A stretch of 64,000 nucleotides of DNA from Bremia lactucae (lineage: Eukaryota > Oomycota > Peronosporomycetes > Peronosporales > Peronosporaceae), in the NCBI RefSeq assembly GCF_004359215.1, contig NW_027152022.1:27273-91272 (forward strand), written 5' to 3'. Both the position numbers and the translations under genes were made by a program. The notes below the pieces were generated by a model. It did not search any database, had not been told where the DNA came from, and saw only the letters and a program-made list of their open reading frames with translations. This document shows, piece by piece, positions 42,240 to 52,390 of this stretch (positions are counted from its first letter, which is position 1; each line of letters begins with the position of its first letter).

Positions 42240-43631
42240 TGCACGGACGTACTCTGTTTAGTGACATTTGTTGCGTTAACTAATCACATAATGCTAAGAG
42301 CATTGGAGGCCTAGAGCCGAGTCATCAAGTAAACAATTCTCATGCGCGTGGAATGGCATGTTTAAGCTCACCGAGTGAGGTCGCCAGAGGTGGCACCAGA
42401 CCGAGTGTCAGGATACTGTCGGCAATATTGCCTACCCGTCTGATGCACATGAAGTGACTTATCGACGGTCAATGGACAGGAAGTTTAATCTACGTTACTA
42501 CTCGTCGGATGTCGGATTAGACATTGGCTTTTGTATAGAGCAAACTAAGGTTGTAGAACCTGTAAGACCTGGAAACATGGACGTTCTGGCTTTCGAGAGG
42601 TGTATGGTCTCGACATACGAGACAGCACGGAGTGATACCATGAACAGTTGTATACGCTTGTTAATAGTGTGATCGGTATCGTAGATAGGATAGTTAGCCT
42701 TGATGCAATCCCTTTGCTACGTGCTCTTTTAGAGCTGGGTGGTATGCCTGTCATGGTCGGTCAGGCCTTAAAGGTTGGTGGCATATCTGAGATGGGGGTC
42801 ATTTGACCAGATATGGAGTTAAACTCACCATAGCTTCTGGATGTAGCCGTCGTGGAGGACACGAAGGCGGCACTTGGTGCGCGGAGTGGCTAATCGATTC
42901 TTAAGAATCCCAGCGATCCATTCTTTCCTTAGTTAAGGAATTCCGGGACGCGTTTTGTACCAATCCACCACCGTTTTCTTTACCCCCGAATAAAGGGTTA
43001 TCTTATGAAATCGACTTGGTCCCTGGAGCTAAATACTGTGTTACACGACAATAACCTTTACCAAAGGACCAAGCGAAGTCATCGACGATTTGTTACGTGC
43101 TAAGCTCGAGGCTGAAATAGTACGCGAAAGTAATTCTCCCCATTCGACACCGGGATTTTTTGTCACAAAGCCAAAGTAAAAAAAGATGGCGCATTGTGCA
43201 TGCTTACGACAACATTATGCTGCTACTATACCAGCACAACTGCCATTCATGGAAAGGATACTCTTCAGAACAATATGGTGGGATGTACGATGACTTAGTC
43301 GATGGTAATTATCAGCTGCTCATGAGAGCTACTGATATCCCGCTTACAGTGGGTAGCACCCCAAGCGGTATGCTGTGGAAGTGAATGGTTATACGACAAG
43401 GGCCTTCCAATCTCCGGCAACGTTTATTTGCTAGTGACGCAACTGTTCCGTCCTCATCGAGGCTTATTGCGATGACATTTCTGTCATATTCGTGCGGAGC
43501 AGGGTCGCTCGGAGTGAAAACCACACAAACCATATCTAGGCGCGCTCGAGTTTATGCGTGCAAATAATTTGTATTTCAATGCATCTAAATGCACCTTCGG
43601 TGCGGAGAATTTCATTTTGAGGGACCGAATT
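42240..43631 (+). pseudogene. Protease-RT spacer and RT, family B (B7), fused to A4
   Basis: Spacer blocks YRRSMDRKFNLRYYSSDVGL (compare REATRKRSLDKEVEF of B3), NMDVLAFERCMVSTYETARS; then RT: HEIDLVPGTKYCVT-type block near 43010-43050, ESNSPHSTPGFFVTKPK, LVDGNYQLLMRATDIPLTVG, STPSGMLWK, and AFGAENFIL-type block at 43595-43615. At 43632 the sequence switches to family A RT, starting again upstream of motif A, so part of the palm occurs twice. Confidence 0.8.
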
Positions 43632-45889
43632 AAACGCCGATACCACGTTAAGACGTAATCATTGATGGTATGTCAAAGAGCACCATCTTTCCATCACTAG
43701 ATCTGGTGAATGGATTTTATCAGATCCTACTGCGTGAACAGGATATCTTGTTCACAGCAGTAAGTACACCAAGCGGAATGCTATGGGAGTGGCTAGTGAT
43801 GCCACAGGGGCTTAGTATTGCCCCTGCAACATTCAATAGATGTGTAACCAATCTGTTGAGATTGTTGCGGGATTTCGCATCGAGCTATTTTGGTGACGTC
43901 TTCGTTCATAGCAGAGCCATGAGCGGAAAGCCGGACGTTGAAATACATCGTTCTCACGTCCGAAAGGTTCTTAAACTTATGCGCAAGCATAAGTCGTATG
44001 AAATCTCAAGAAGCGTATATTCGCTGCAAGCGATATACCACTTCTTGGGTGCATCGTGGGTAAACATTGTATACGCCCTGATCCGAAAAAGACCAAGGCG
44101 ATCATCGACTGGCTTGTGTCAGTCGATGTAATAAGAACTTCAACCAGCTTAACGCAACTACCCAGTGCGTGATAAGGAACTCATTACCTTGAATACGAAC
44201 TGGCTAAGTTTGGGGCCTATCTCTTGGGAGATAGACCGCTCGTTGTTTATACTAATCATGCATCTTTACGCACGGCCGTAAATAGTCCAGACCTCTCACA
44301 AAGAATGGCGAGATGGTTGCCTCTCTTCGCGGACTATAATAACTTCTCCGTGGAATACAAACCAGGACGACTTAAAGTCGTCGCTGATGCCCTTTCGCAC
44401 CGGCTAGATTTTAATCCGACTGCGCAATCAACAGTGAGATAAACCCACTGTTGCAACAATCGACAATGAGCATAAGCTCAATGTTGCAACAATAAGTATT
44501 CTGTCGTCGACATTACTTGACGACGTTAGAAAGACCTATCACGAAGATAAGGCTCTTAAAGATTTGATAAATCATCTTAGAAATCCATCACAACAATCCT
44601 TACAAAAATTGTCGAAATTGTATTGATCTTAAATAGATCGATTCACAACACACATTGGCTTACTGTATTACACAGCCATTGTTAGCGACAAACCTCCGTC
44701 GTCATCCTCACCCATAATGATTTGCGTTTACGCATCATATATGAGCCCACGATGCACCAATAGTGGGCAGTGTGGACGTGAGAGAACCTATTTCACAAAA
44801 AGCCGCGATTTTTACTGACCATGCCAGTATAAATTCGTTCGCAAGCACGTATGTACTTGCGAACTGTAGCGGAGCACGGGATGAAGCACTAGGCTTCACC
44901 TTGTGCTCCGTTACAACCTCTGTCTGTTCCGGCGTAGTGCTGGCAGTACGTTTCGATGGACATCGTCTTCGGATGTCCCGAAGACGACCATAAGCATATT
45001 GTTGATCGCTTCAGCAAAATGATTCAGTTTGCTGCATTTCCCAGAGTTTATCGGAGCCGAAGTCTGTGCTCATGTCTTTATTGACACGATATTTCGACTG
45101 CATGGTTATCCCGAGAAAAGGTCTCAGATCGAGACCCCCGGTTCATGGCGGAGTTTATTTTTAACAGTATTTGTTTAAATCACTCCGAACAAGGTTGAAA
45201 ATGTCAACTTCTGACCATCCTGAAACCGATGGTCAGACAAAATGTGCAAGCCGTACCTCGAAAAATTTATTTGCGAATACGTTCACTCGTTTACAAGTTG
45301 GAGCTAGATTTTGCCGATGGTTGAATTTGCCATCAACAACTCGGTGCATGCCTCAACAAAGCATGCACCGTTTTTCTTGAATGGATTACGCTATCCATGT
45401 ATGCCCACCTTGTTTAAGAGTGACTCGAATACAAGAGAGGAGGCACTCGTTCGAGCAAAGAACTATCTAACTCTTGCTCATCACGCATTCACTCAACAGT
45501 CAATGCGAATACCAATGTTGGTTCAAAAACATTGAGGAAGACACAGTGATTAGGCTATTGCTGACTTTGATAATAACGATGCTGACACACTCAGCATCGA
45601 AAACAATATTACAAGTGCGAAAAATGATGCTCTCATAATCGACGGGAACGATTCTCCGCAGTGCGCACTAAAAACAAAACAAAACGGAGTCAGCAAGAGA
45701 ATTATTGCTGGCTCGAGAAGCAGTGGTTCGTTTCGTGCCGAGTTCCTTCGCTGATGCGGTGGACCGACAAAACGGAGCTTGGACAAAAATGGAATCTTTC
45801 ATTGACGGTTAATGATCTAGTCCTACTGTCTACGGTAAATCTACCGAAACATGTAGTGACTAATGTGGGCAGTTAAAATTTGCTGCCCA
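43632..45889 (+). pseudogene. RT, RNase H and integrase, family A (A4)
   Basis: RT: STIFPSLDLVNGFYQILLRE, TPSGMLWEWLVMPQGLSIAP, SYFGDVFVHSRAMSGKPDVE (catalytic YFDD changed to YFGD). RNase H: GDRPLVVYTNHASLRTAVNS and FSVEYKPGRLKVVADALSHR (44224-44410). Integrase: broken zinc-binding domain with a palindrome (44865-44915), FIDTIFRLHGYP-type block, STSDHPETDGQTKCASRTSK (catalytic Glu changed to Lys), then EFAINNSVHASTKHAPFFLN, linker, and NDLVLLSTVNLPKHVVTNVG, where A1 cuts in at 45890. Confidence 0.87.
44865..44915. repeat. Inverted duplication in the A4 integrase
   Basis: Arms 44865-44887 and 44893-44915 (23 bp, 4 mismatches) around a 5 bp loop. The right arm corresponds to native integrase sequence (TTCATCCCGTGCACCTCTCC in A2); the left arm is a reversed copy that replaced native bases. 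Confidence 0.8.
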
Positions 45890-46333
45890 TGTAACGGGGT
45901 GTATCGTTACATGAAATAAACACTTAAAGGTTGTTAATTAATATATTATCTAAAAGGTAGATAATACTTGGAGAATATTAATTTATATAGTAATGTTCAG
46001 AAATCTTATCCATAAATAGGTATGGGCCATTATATCTATTTATCCCGCAGACTAACCAGCTGTAAACGTAAAGAAATAGAAAGAGACAGATAGGATTTCA
46101 ATTGCGTGTTTATTATTAGCTTATAATTACGTTAGCAACAACAGATGGAAAGAAGAGATACTTAATTATATTAATACAGTTTTCATTTAACCCTCTCAAA
46201 GTTTGTTGTCTTAAAGAGAAATCTTCCTCTGCACGTACTAGTGTACGTGAAGTGACGTAAGGCACCACTCGCAACTGAAGCAGTGCGAAGTGAACTTGTA
46301 CTGAAGCAGTACAAGTCGTAGTGCTCCGTTACA
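45890..46333 (+). repeat. 5' LTR, family A (A1)
   Basis: TGTAACGGGGTGTATCG to AGTGCTCCGTTACA, 444 bp, interrupting the GPY/F domain of A4. CC and the primer binding site TGGTAGCACTCTGTAGT follow. Confidence 0.92.
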
Positions 46334-46383
46334 CCTGGTAGCACTCTGTAGTCCGTCCAAGGACCACATTTCCTTCATCTAAC

Positions 46384-47506
46384 ATGGAAATGTTAGATGA
46401 TGGTGGGAATACGCATCACGTTTCGCATGATAGCTACTCCTTTCTAAGTGACATTGAAAGGAGTGCGGTCGAACGAATGAGTTTGACCGTAAGGAGTGAT
46501 GCCATCCTGGCCATGCTGTCCGGTTTGAACAGAGATGACCTCCATTCAGCCATCGCCTACTTCATAAAACATGAACTTGACGAGATGAAGGAGAAAGTAG
46601 CCTTGCTGAATCAGCAAGGCTCTCAACAGGCAGAACCGTTGAGGTTACAACAGGTACAGACCCCTGTACCTGGGATGACGAATACGCGTCGTCTCGAAAC
46701 CTTAAAGATTGACATCTCTAAGTATAGGGGAAGAGAGGAAGACTCCCCCTTAAAATGGTTTGTCGAGTTGGACGATGCCATAAGGGCACGTCACATTATC
46801 GACGAGCAAATGGAAGTCGCATTCGCTCAATCAAATTTGGCAGGTCGTGCCAAAACTTGGGCACTAGGCCTTAAGTTGCGCAACCCATATGTCTTTGGGT
46901 CGCTAGAGGATTTTAAAGCCTGGCTCAAACAGACGTTTGAACCGCCTAGGGCTGAGTTCAGATCTCTATCAGAGCTTTAAAAACTCAAGCAAGGCAAGCG
47001 CGATGTTCACGCATACGCCCAGCACATACGATTCTTAGCGAGTTGTATTACAAAAAAAAAGTCCATGAACACACGTTGATTACGGGGTTCATGCAAGTCT
47101 TACGGACGGTCCCGTAAAGACCCACCTGTTCCGCTTGGAAGTGGATACGCTTGAAGAAGCAATATCCGTCGCGGAACAGGAGGACTTTAGCTTGAGACAG
47201 GCTCAAGCTAGTTTGTCATCGTATCGTCCTCCAAGACGACACGAGATAGGAGGTCCAGAACCCATGGACCTCTCTTACGTCGAAAGCGAGAGACCTCGCT
47301 TTTCGAACAATAAGCGATTGCAGAAATACCATCGCTGCGAAAAGTTAGGACACTACGCTCATGAGTGTAGTGCCCCACGCCCAGTACCGAAAGGTACTGA
47401 TCGTAATTTTGGACCGAATGCTAAAAAAGGCAACGGTCGCGGGTCCGACGTTGTTGCGAAATCGCAACAGCGAGGTGGACCGCCAAAAAACGGTCGGAGT
47501 CAGTAG
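46384..47506 (+). pseudogene. gag, family A (A1)
   Basis: ATG at 46384 (MEMLDDGGNTHHVSHDSYSF). Open to a TAA at 46978-46980: LEKMSL-type region, HELDEMKEKVALLNQQGSQQ, LKIDISKYRGREEDSPLKWF, VELDDAIRARHIIDEQ, NLAGRAKTWALGLKLRNPYV, DFKAWLKQTFEPPRAEFRSL. In the same frame it continues past the stop (KLKQGKRDVHAYAQHIRFLA), shifts at a run of nine A (about 47050) and again near 47098, then EVDTLEEAISVAEQEDFSLR, and a zinc knuckle YHRCEKLGHYAHEC (47327-47370) with the first Cys replaced by Tyr. Near-complete but dead. Confidence 0.9.
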
Positions 47507-48284
47507 GAGCGCAACGCCCTACTGTCCAGCAACCTCAAGAGAATTTGCAGATCTCTTGACTAAAGTTGCTCCAGATACACAATCATTATGTGTCTCTGCA
47601 CCTGGTGATGAGGTATCCCTCATCACCTTGAAGTTAAAAGTGACAAATGATTTGTCACTTAGAGCCCTAGTGGATTGCGGAGCGTCGAATAACTTTATTC
47701 GTCGCCAGTCACTAGAGGGTCGTAGGCTCAAATATGTTGAGCGCGACATCCCTCCAACGAGGATGACGGTGCGTCTAGCGACAGGAGCATCGATAACAGT
47801 CGCGAAACGGGCAGTAAAATTTCACTACACGTTAAAAGATTTACAGTACGATGATGATTTCATCCTACTGGATTTGGATGAAAAATTTGATGTCATCCTA
47901 GGTCTACCTTGGCTCAGAAACTATGAGCCAAGGATCAGCTGGCAGCATCGATCCGTGAAGATGCCTGCCACTTGTTTATCAGATGGCCATCTGATGAACG
48001 TCTTAGAGCGTCCACAAACGTGTGGATGTACTACGAGTGAGTGCGATGGCATCACTTGTGGTTCGGTCGTTAGTACGACTGCACAAGATCACAGTGTGAT
48101 TACTTATCACCCTGTGGAGTCAGCTGCCGGCGGCTGTGCGAATGCACAGGCAGCGCCGAAGTTCCACCACTCGAAGAAGTCGAGTGGATTGAGACATGAA
48201 TGTACGCCTAGCGGGCGACATTCAAGTAGTATGCCGGTTGCCCCAAAGGGACAACACGATGATTCTAGGCCGAGTAGAGAGTAG
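47361..48284 (+). pseudogene. Protease and start of spacer, family A (A1)
   Basis: A 308-codon open frame in the +1 frame relative to gag, overlapping the gag end by about 145 bp. The retropepsin core has LRALVDCGASNNFIRRQSLE (active site D-C-G-A, 47660-47720), TRMTVRLATGASITVAKRAV, and FDVILGLPWLRNYEPRISWQ (47890-47945). After the fold comes a Cys/Ser-rich spacer (LSDGHLMNVLERPQTCGCTT) also seen in D1. The first 60 codons before the protease are gag out-of-frame sequence. It is the longest intact stretch of A1. Confidence 0.87.
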
Positions 48285-48379
48285 ATCGAGAGGACCCGAC
48301 TGAGATAGCGCAATCTCAGTCGGAAGACGTTGAGGGAATAAGTCCCACGTACTTGATGAGAAATCTCCTCAAATAGTTA

Positions 48380-49060
48380 ATTTGGATGGATTTTATCAGA
48401 TCCGTATGCGTGAACGGTGTGCGAGTAGTGCGGCGCCTTCGGCACGGCCAGGTGCCATATTCGTTTTATTAAGACAGTATACTAGAAGTCAGTTTTGATC
48501 TTAAAAAGCGATCTCCATCACAGTCTTACGCATTGGACTGAGATTGTTTCTTACAGCGCGTGTGAAAATTGATAGTATTTATTCTTCTTTAGAATAAGGT
48601 GGTTCCTGCATTATGCGGAACGACATGACGGATGGCATCATCAATCATGGTTTCCGCCTGGTCTTGCCCAAAAGGAAAGCTCGCATCAGCGACGATATTA
48701 AGTCGCCCTGGTTTATATTGTCTGAAAAGTCTACTCCTCACAATAAATATTCCTTAATGCTCATCACGCGTCGAAGTTAACAACGACGCGAGTGATATCG
48801 ATGTCAAAGAAATCGACATCGAACACCTGTGGTGCATAGTGCATCCACGTTTACCTCGTACTGTAATCGGCAATCACATTTGAATTTTGCCAACCGTTTT
48901 ACAAGACGTGGAGCATGTCAGCTTCTTGCCATCCACGTAACTATCTTTCTTAACGAAGCTAATAAAAATACCGCTCTTATGCTTATCTTTCAAGCCTCGA
49001 CTTCTGCAATGAGCTCGACTGGACCTTGTTGCAATTTGTGGTTGGTCCGTTGAAACGAGG
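48380..49060. other. Filler tract within the A1 spacer
   Basis: About 680 bp that breaks the pro-RT spacer. It contains about 40 bp of RT (LDGFYQIRMRER, 48370-48417, plus), an RNase H end on the minus strand (YKPGRLNIVADA, 48690-48720), a piece of integrase linker (48750-48830, plus) and unassigned sequence. Confidence 0.65.
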
Positions 49061-49063
49061 CCA

Positions 49064-50384
49064 TTGAGATGGAGGGGCCAGGTTGGAGTAACTAGACTTC
49101 AAGATCCCGAGGGATTAATCCCTCGGCAGCCTGTGGATAAATCCCAGGAAGAAACCGAGACATTAAATGTCTTGGTTAATAACGGTTCAAGAGTAGGCGC
49201 TTATACTCTTGATCTGTATGCGCCTCCGAAGTTAACTTCGGAGATAACTCAATTACCAACCCTAGAACCTAAGCGGTTCTTGAGAGATCTGCATGGTGGT
49301 AAAATCAAGCAGATCTGCGTACTCGTCACAGAGGACGATTACGTAACCGACATTCGGTCAGCGGTAATTTTTGCAGAGAACGAACGGGTTCTCAGCAGCT
49401 CATCGATGGACGAAAGTGCCCTCGATGAGAAGACTCGGATTGAGAGATATACTTCTCAATCCTGGGAGTCACTTAAGACAAATTTTGTATGTTTAGATTT
49501 GATTGAATCAAGGGATGTATTTCCTGAAGTAGTTTCATGCGAGTTGCCTAAGGATAAAGCACTCGACATGAGATCACAAACCGGTTTCAAAGTACTGTGT
49601 CATGAAGCAGTGGCCACTGCCTCGTGAACTAGTACTTGCAACTAAAATATTATTTATCGTTCGATTAAAAGCGGGCCATATAATGAAGCCAACCTCCCCA
49701 CATAGATCTCCGATCTTCTGTGTGGGAAAGGCCACAGGAGTGTGGCGAATAGGGCACGCATTCAACAAACTGAATGCTGCAACGGTACCGGCTCAAACGC
49801 CGATACCAAAACAGACGTAATCATAGATGGTATGTTTAAGAGTACCATTCTTTCGTCTATGGATCTGATGGATGGATTTAATCAGATCCTTATGTGTGAA
49901 CGGGACATCCCGTACACAGCAGTGAGCACTCCCATTGGGATGCTCTGGGAATAGCACAGGGGCTTAGAAACGCCCCTGCAACATTCAACAAATGCGAGAA
50001 TTCACACCAAGTTATTTCGACGATGTATTCGTCCATAGCCGGGCGATGGACGGAAAGACGGACGTGGAAGCTCATAAAACTCACGTTCATCAGGTTCTTA
50101 TACTTACGCTTAAGCATAAGATATACGCATAAAAAATCTGAAGGAGTGTATATTCGCTGCAAGCGAAATACCATTTCTTGGGTGCATCGTCGGTAAACAC
50201 GGCGTGCGCCCCGATCCCGAAAAGATCAAGGCAATCACCGACTGGCCAGTTCCAGTCGATGTCAAGGGACTTAGAAAGTTCCTAAAGCTAGCCGCGTACT
50301 TGCACAAGTACTCACGCAAATATGGTGGGATGACAGTTCATCTCTCTCGTATCTTAAAAAAAGACGAGATATGCTTATAGAACG
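49064..50384 (+). pseudogene. Spacer end and RT, family A (A1)
   Basis: The spacer is open to 49627: LPTLEPKRFLRDLHGGKIKQ, VLSSSSMDESALDEKTRIER. RT blocks: MKQWPLPRELV, IFCVGKATGVWRIGHAFNKL, VPAQTPIPK, STILSSMDLMDGFNQILMCE, STPIGMLWE, then after a deletion the catalytic SYFDDVFVHSRAMDGKTDVE (intact YFDD, about 50008), AITDWPVPVDVKGLRKFLKL. Four or more frame changes. Confidence 0.87.
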
Positions 50385-51000
50385 CTGATTGTCAGCGTTC
50401 CTTTGAAGGTATCAAGCAAAGCTTGATGCAATCGCCCATCTTGGCGATTGTAGATCAAGACAGACCATTCCATGTGGTCTGTGACGCCAGCGATTTCGCA
50501 ATCGGCTGTGCGCTAATGCAATACGATTCAGACGGCACGGAGCGCGTCGTCTTTACCAATCACTTCAGCTGCACCAGCTGAACGCAATTACCCAGTGCAT
50601 GAAAAGAAATCCTTGCCCATGAAATACGCACTAGCTACATTTAGGGCCTATCTCGAGGAGATAGACCGTTCATCGTATATAAGGAGCATGCGTCATTACG
50701 CCCGAAAACAGCCCACACCTCTCGCGAAGAATGGCGAGGTGGCTATCCTTCTTCGCGGAGTATAATTTCTCCGTGGAATATAAACCAAGACAGCTTAATG
50801 TCGTCGCTGATGCGTTATCACGCCGACCCGATTTCGGGCCGGCTGCGCACTCCAACAGTGAAATTAACTTCACTGTTGCAACACTCATTTCAAGTGCTCC
50901 ATCATCAACCTTATTTGATGTAAAGAAAGCCTACGCAGAGGAATTAGGACCTTCTGCGTTTATTGGATCATCTGATGAATCCATCCGAGAAATCTTTTAA
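50385..51000 (+). pseudogene. RNase H, family A (A1)
   Basis: SFEGIKQSLMQSPILAIVDQ, RPFHVVCDASDFAIGCALMQ, YDSDGTERVV; a damaged middle; then open at 50731-51000 with MARWLSFFAEYNFSVEYKPR and LNVVADALSRRPDFGPAAHS. The middle DHASLRT block (50680-50720) lacks a few bases. Confidence 0.85.
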
Positions 51001-51895
51001 AAAATTACCGGCTTTATATCGATCGTCATCCGATCGATACACAACACGCAATGGCTTATTGTATTACACAGCCGTTGCCGACGACACTCCACGTGTCGTC
51101 GTCCCAACTCACAATGATTTGCTTTTGCGCATCATGTATGAGTGTCACGATGCACCAACAAGTTGGCATCGTGGACGTGAGAAAACTTATCTCACAATAA
51201 GTCGCGACTTTTACTGGCCTTGCTAGTATCAGTTCGTGCGCAAGTACATTCGTGCTTGCGAGGTATGTCAACAGATGAAGCGTAGCCCTTCATCCCGTGC
51301 ACCTCACCACCGAATGTTGGCAGTCCGTATCGATGTACTTTCGTCTTCGAATTTCCCGAAGAGATCACAAAAGCAAAGGAATCCTTATTTTTGTAGACAG
51401 ATTCAGCAGTTACATCTTGTTGCAGTACCAAAGTCAATCACGGCTCCGAGCTGTGCCCGTGTCTTTATCGACACGGTATTCAAATTCCATGGGTTACCCC
51501 GTGAGTTGGTCTCGGATAGAGATCCACGATTCACGGCGGAGTTCTGGCAATCCGGTTTCCGATCTCTCGGAACAGGGCTGACTATGTCAGCATCCGATCA
51601 GCCAGAAACGGATGGTCAAACAGAACGCGTAAATCGCGTCCTCGAAGAGATACTTCGAGGTCACGTCCAATCGTATCCGGATTGGAGCGAGTTTTTACCG
51701 ATGGTCGAATTCGCCATCAACAATTCGATGCATGTGTCGACAACGCATACATCGTTCTTCATGAATGGCTTACGCCATCCTCGCATACCCACCCAATCAG
51801 AGGGATCCTCTAGTTTAAGGGGGGTGGACTCGCACGAGCAAAATCACTTCTGGCTCATGCTCATCACGCGTCGAAGTTGCCAACGACGCGAATGA
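50963..51895 (+). pseudogene. Integrase zinc-binding domain and core, family A (A1)
   Basis: N-terminal extension KLPALYRSSSDRYTTRNGLL, zinc-binding domain HDAPTSWHRGREKTYLTISR with a stop in the WPxQYQF block, YIRACEVCQQMK; core SVRIDVL-type first Asp, AVPKSITAPSCARVFIDTVF, ELVSDRDPRFTAEFWQSGFR, DQPETDGQTERVNRVLEEIL, EFLPMVEFAINNSMHVSTTH. The D, D and E residues are all present; frameshifts occur in the first third. The linker and GPY/F that should follow are inverted (51897-52390). Confidence 0.88.
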
Positions 51896-51896
51896 G

Positions 51897-52390
51897 GGTG
51901 AGAGTCTGGTGTGTGATCACAAAGGGATGGTCATATCCGTCCGCGGAAGAAACCGCGTACTGATGGTACGGGCGGAGCCCACCAACGTAAAACGTAGGAT
52001 GCGTTCGCGTCCTACGTGGCAATTCTATTGTGTACGCATTGCCTCTGCGATGCAGTACACGGAAAGAACCAATGAACTTGGGTGTAGTTTTCTGCTACCC
52101 ACATTAGTGACTACACGCTTAGGTAGGTCTTACCGTAGAGAGTAGCACTAGATCATTAATTTTAAATGAATGAACATTTGCTCTTCCATGTTTGTCTGCA
52201 TTCCGTTTCGGACGGTCCACTCCGTTAGCAATAAAATCCTGTACGAAACGGATTACTGATTCTCGAGTCAGCAGAAATTCCTTTGCTGACTCATTTGTTT
52301 TGACTTTTTCAGTGCGCAATGTGCGCACTGTCATGAGATCTTTCTCTTCTTCGATGTCGATTGCTTCGATATCGACATCTGGATATTCTC
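51897..52390 (-). pseudogene. Inverted integrase linker and GPY/F segment (A1)
   Basis: On the minus strand: TEKVKTNESAKEFLLTRESV, IRFVQDFIANGVDRPKRNAD, INDLVLLSTV, then the GPY/F end antisense to plus-strand sequence at 51960-52020. It matches A2 55780-56210 in reverse. The left end of the segment on the plus strand reads SLVCDH, the continuation of antisense ORF residues that stop at the right breakpoint (HEN), which proves the segment was flipped in place. Confidence 0.85.

Noticed and set aside
47361..48284. Longest open frame of the window considered as a host gene
   Set aside because: It contains a retropepsin active site and sits between gag and RT of A1; it is element protease.
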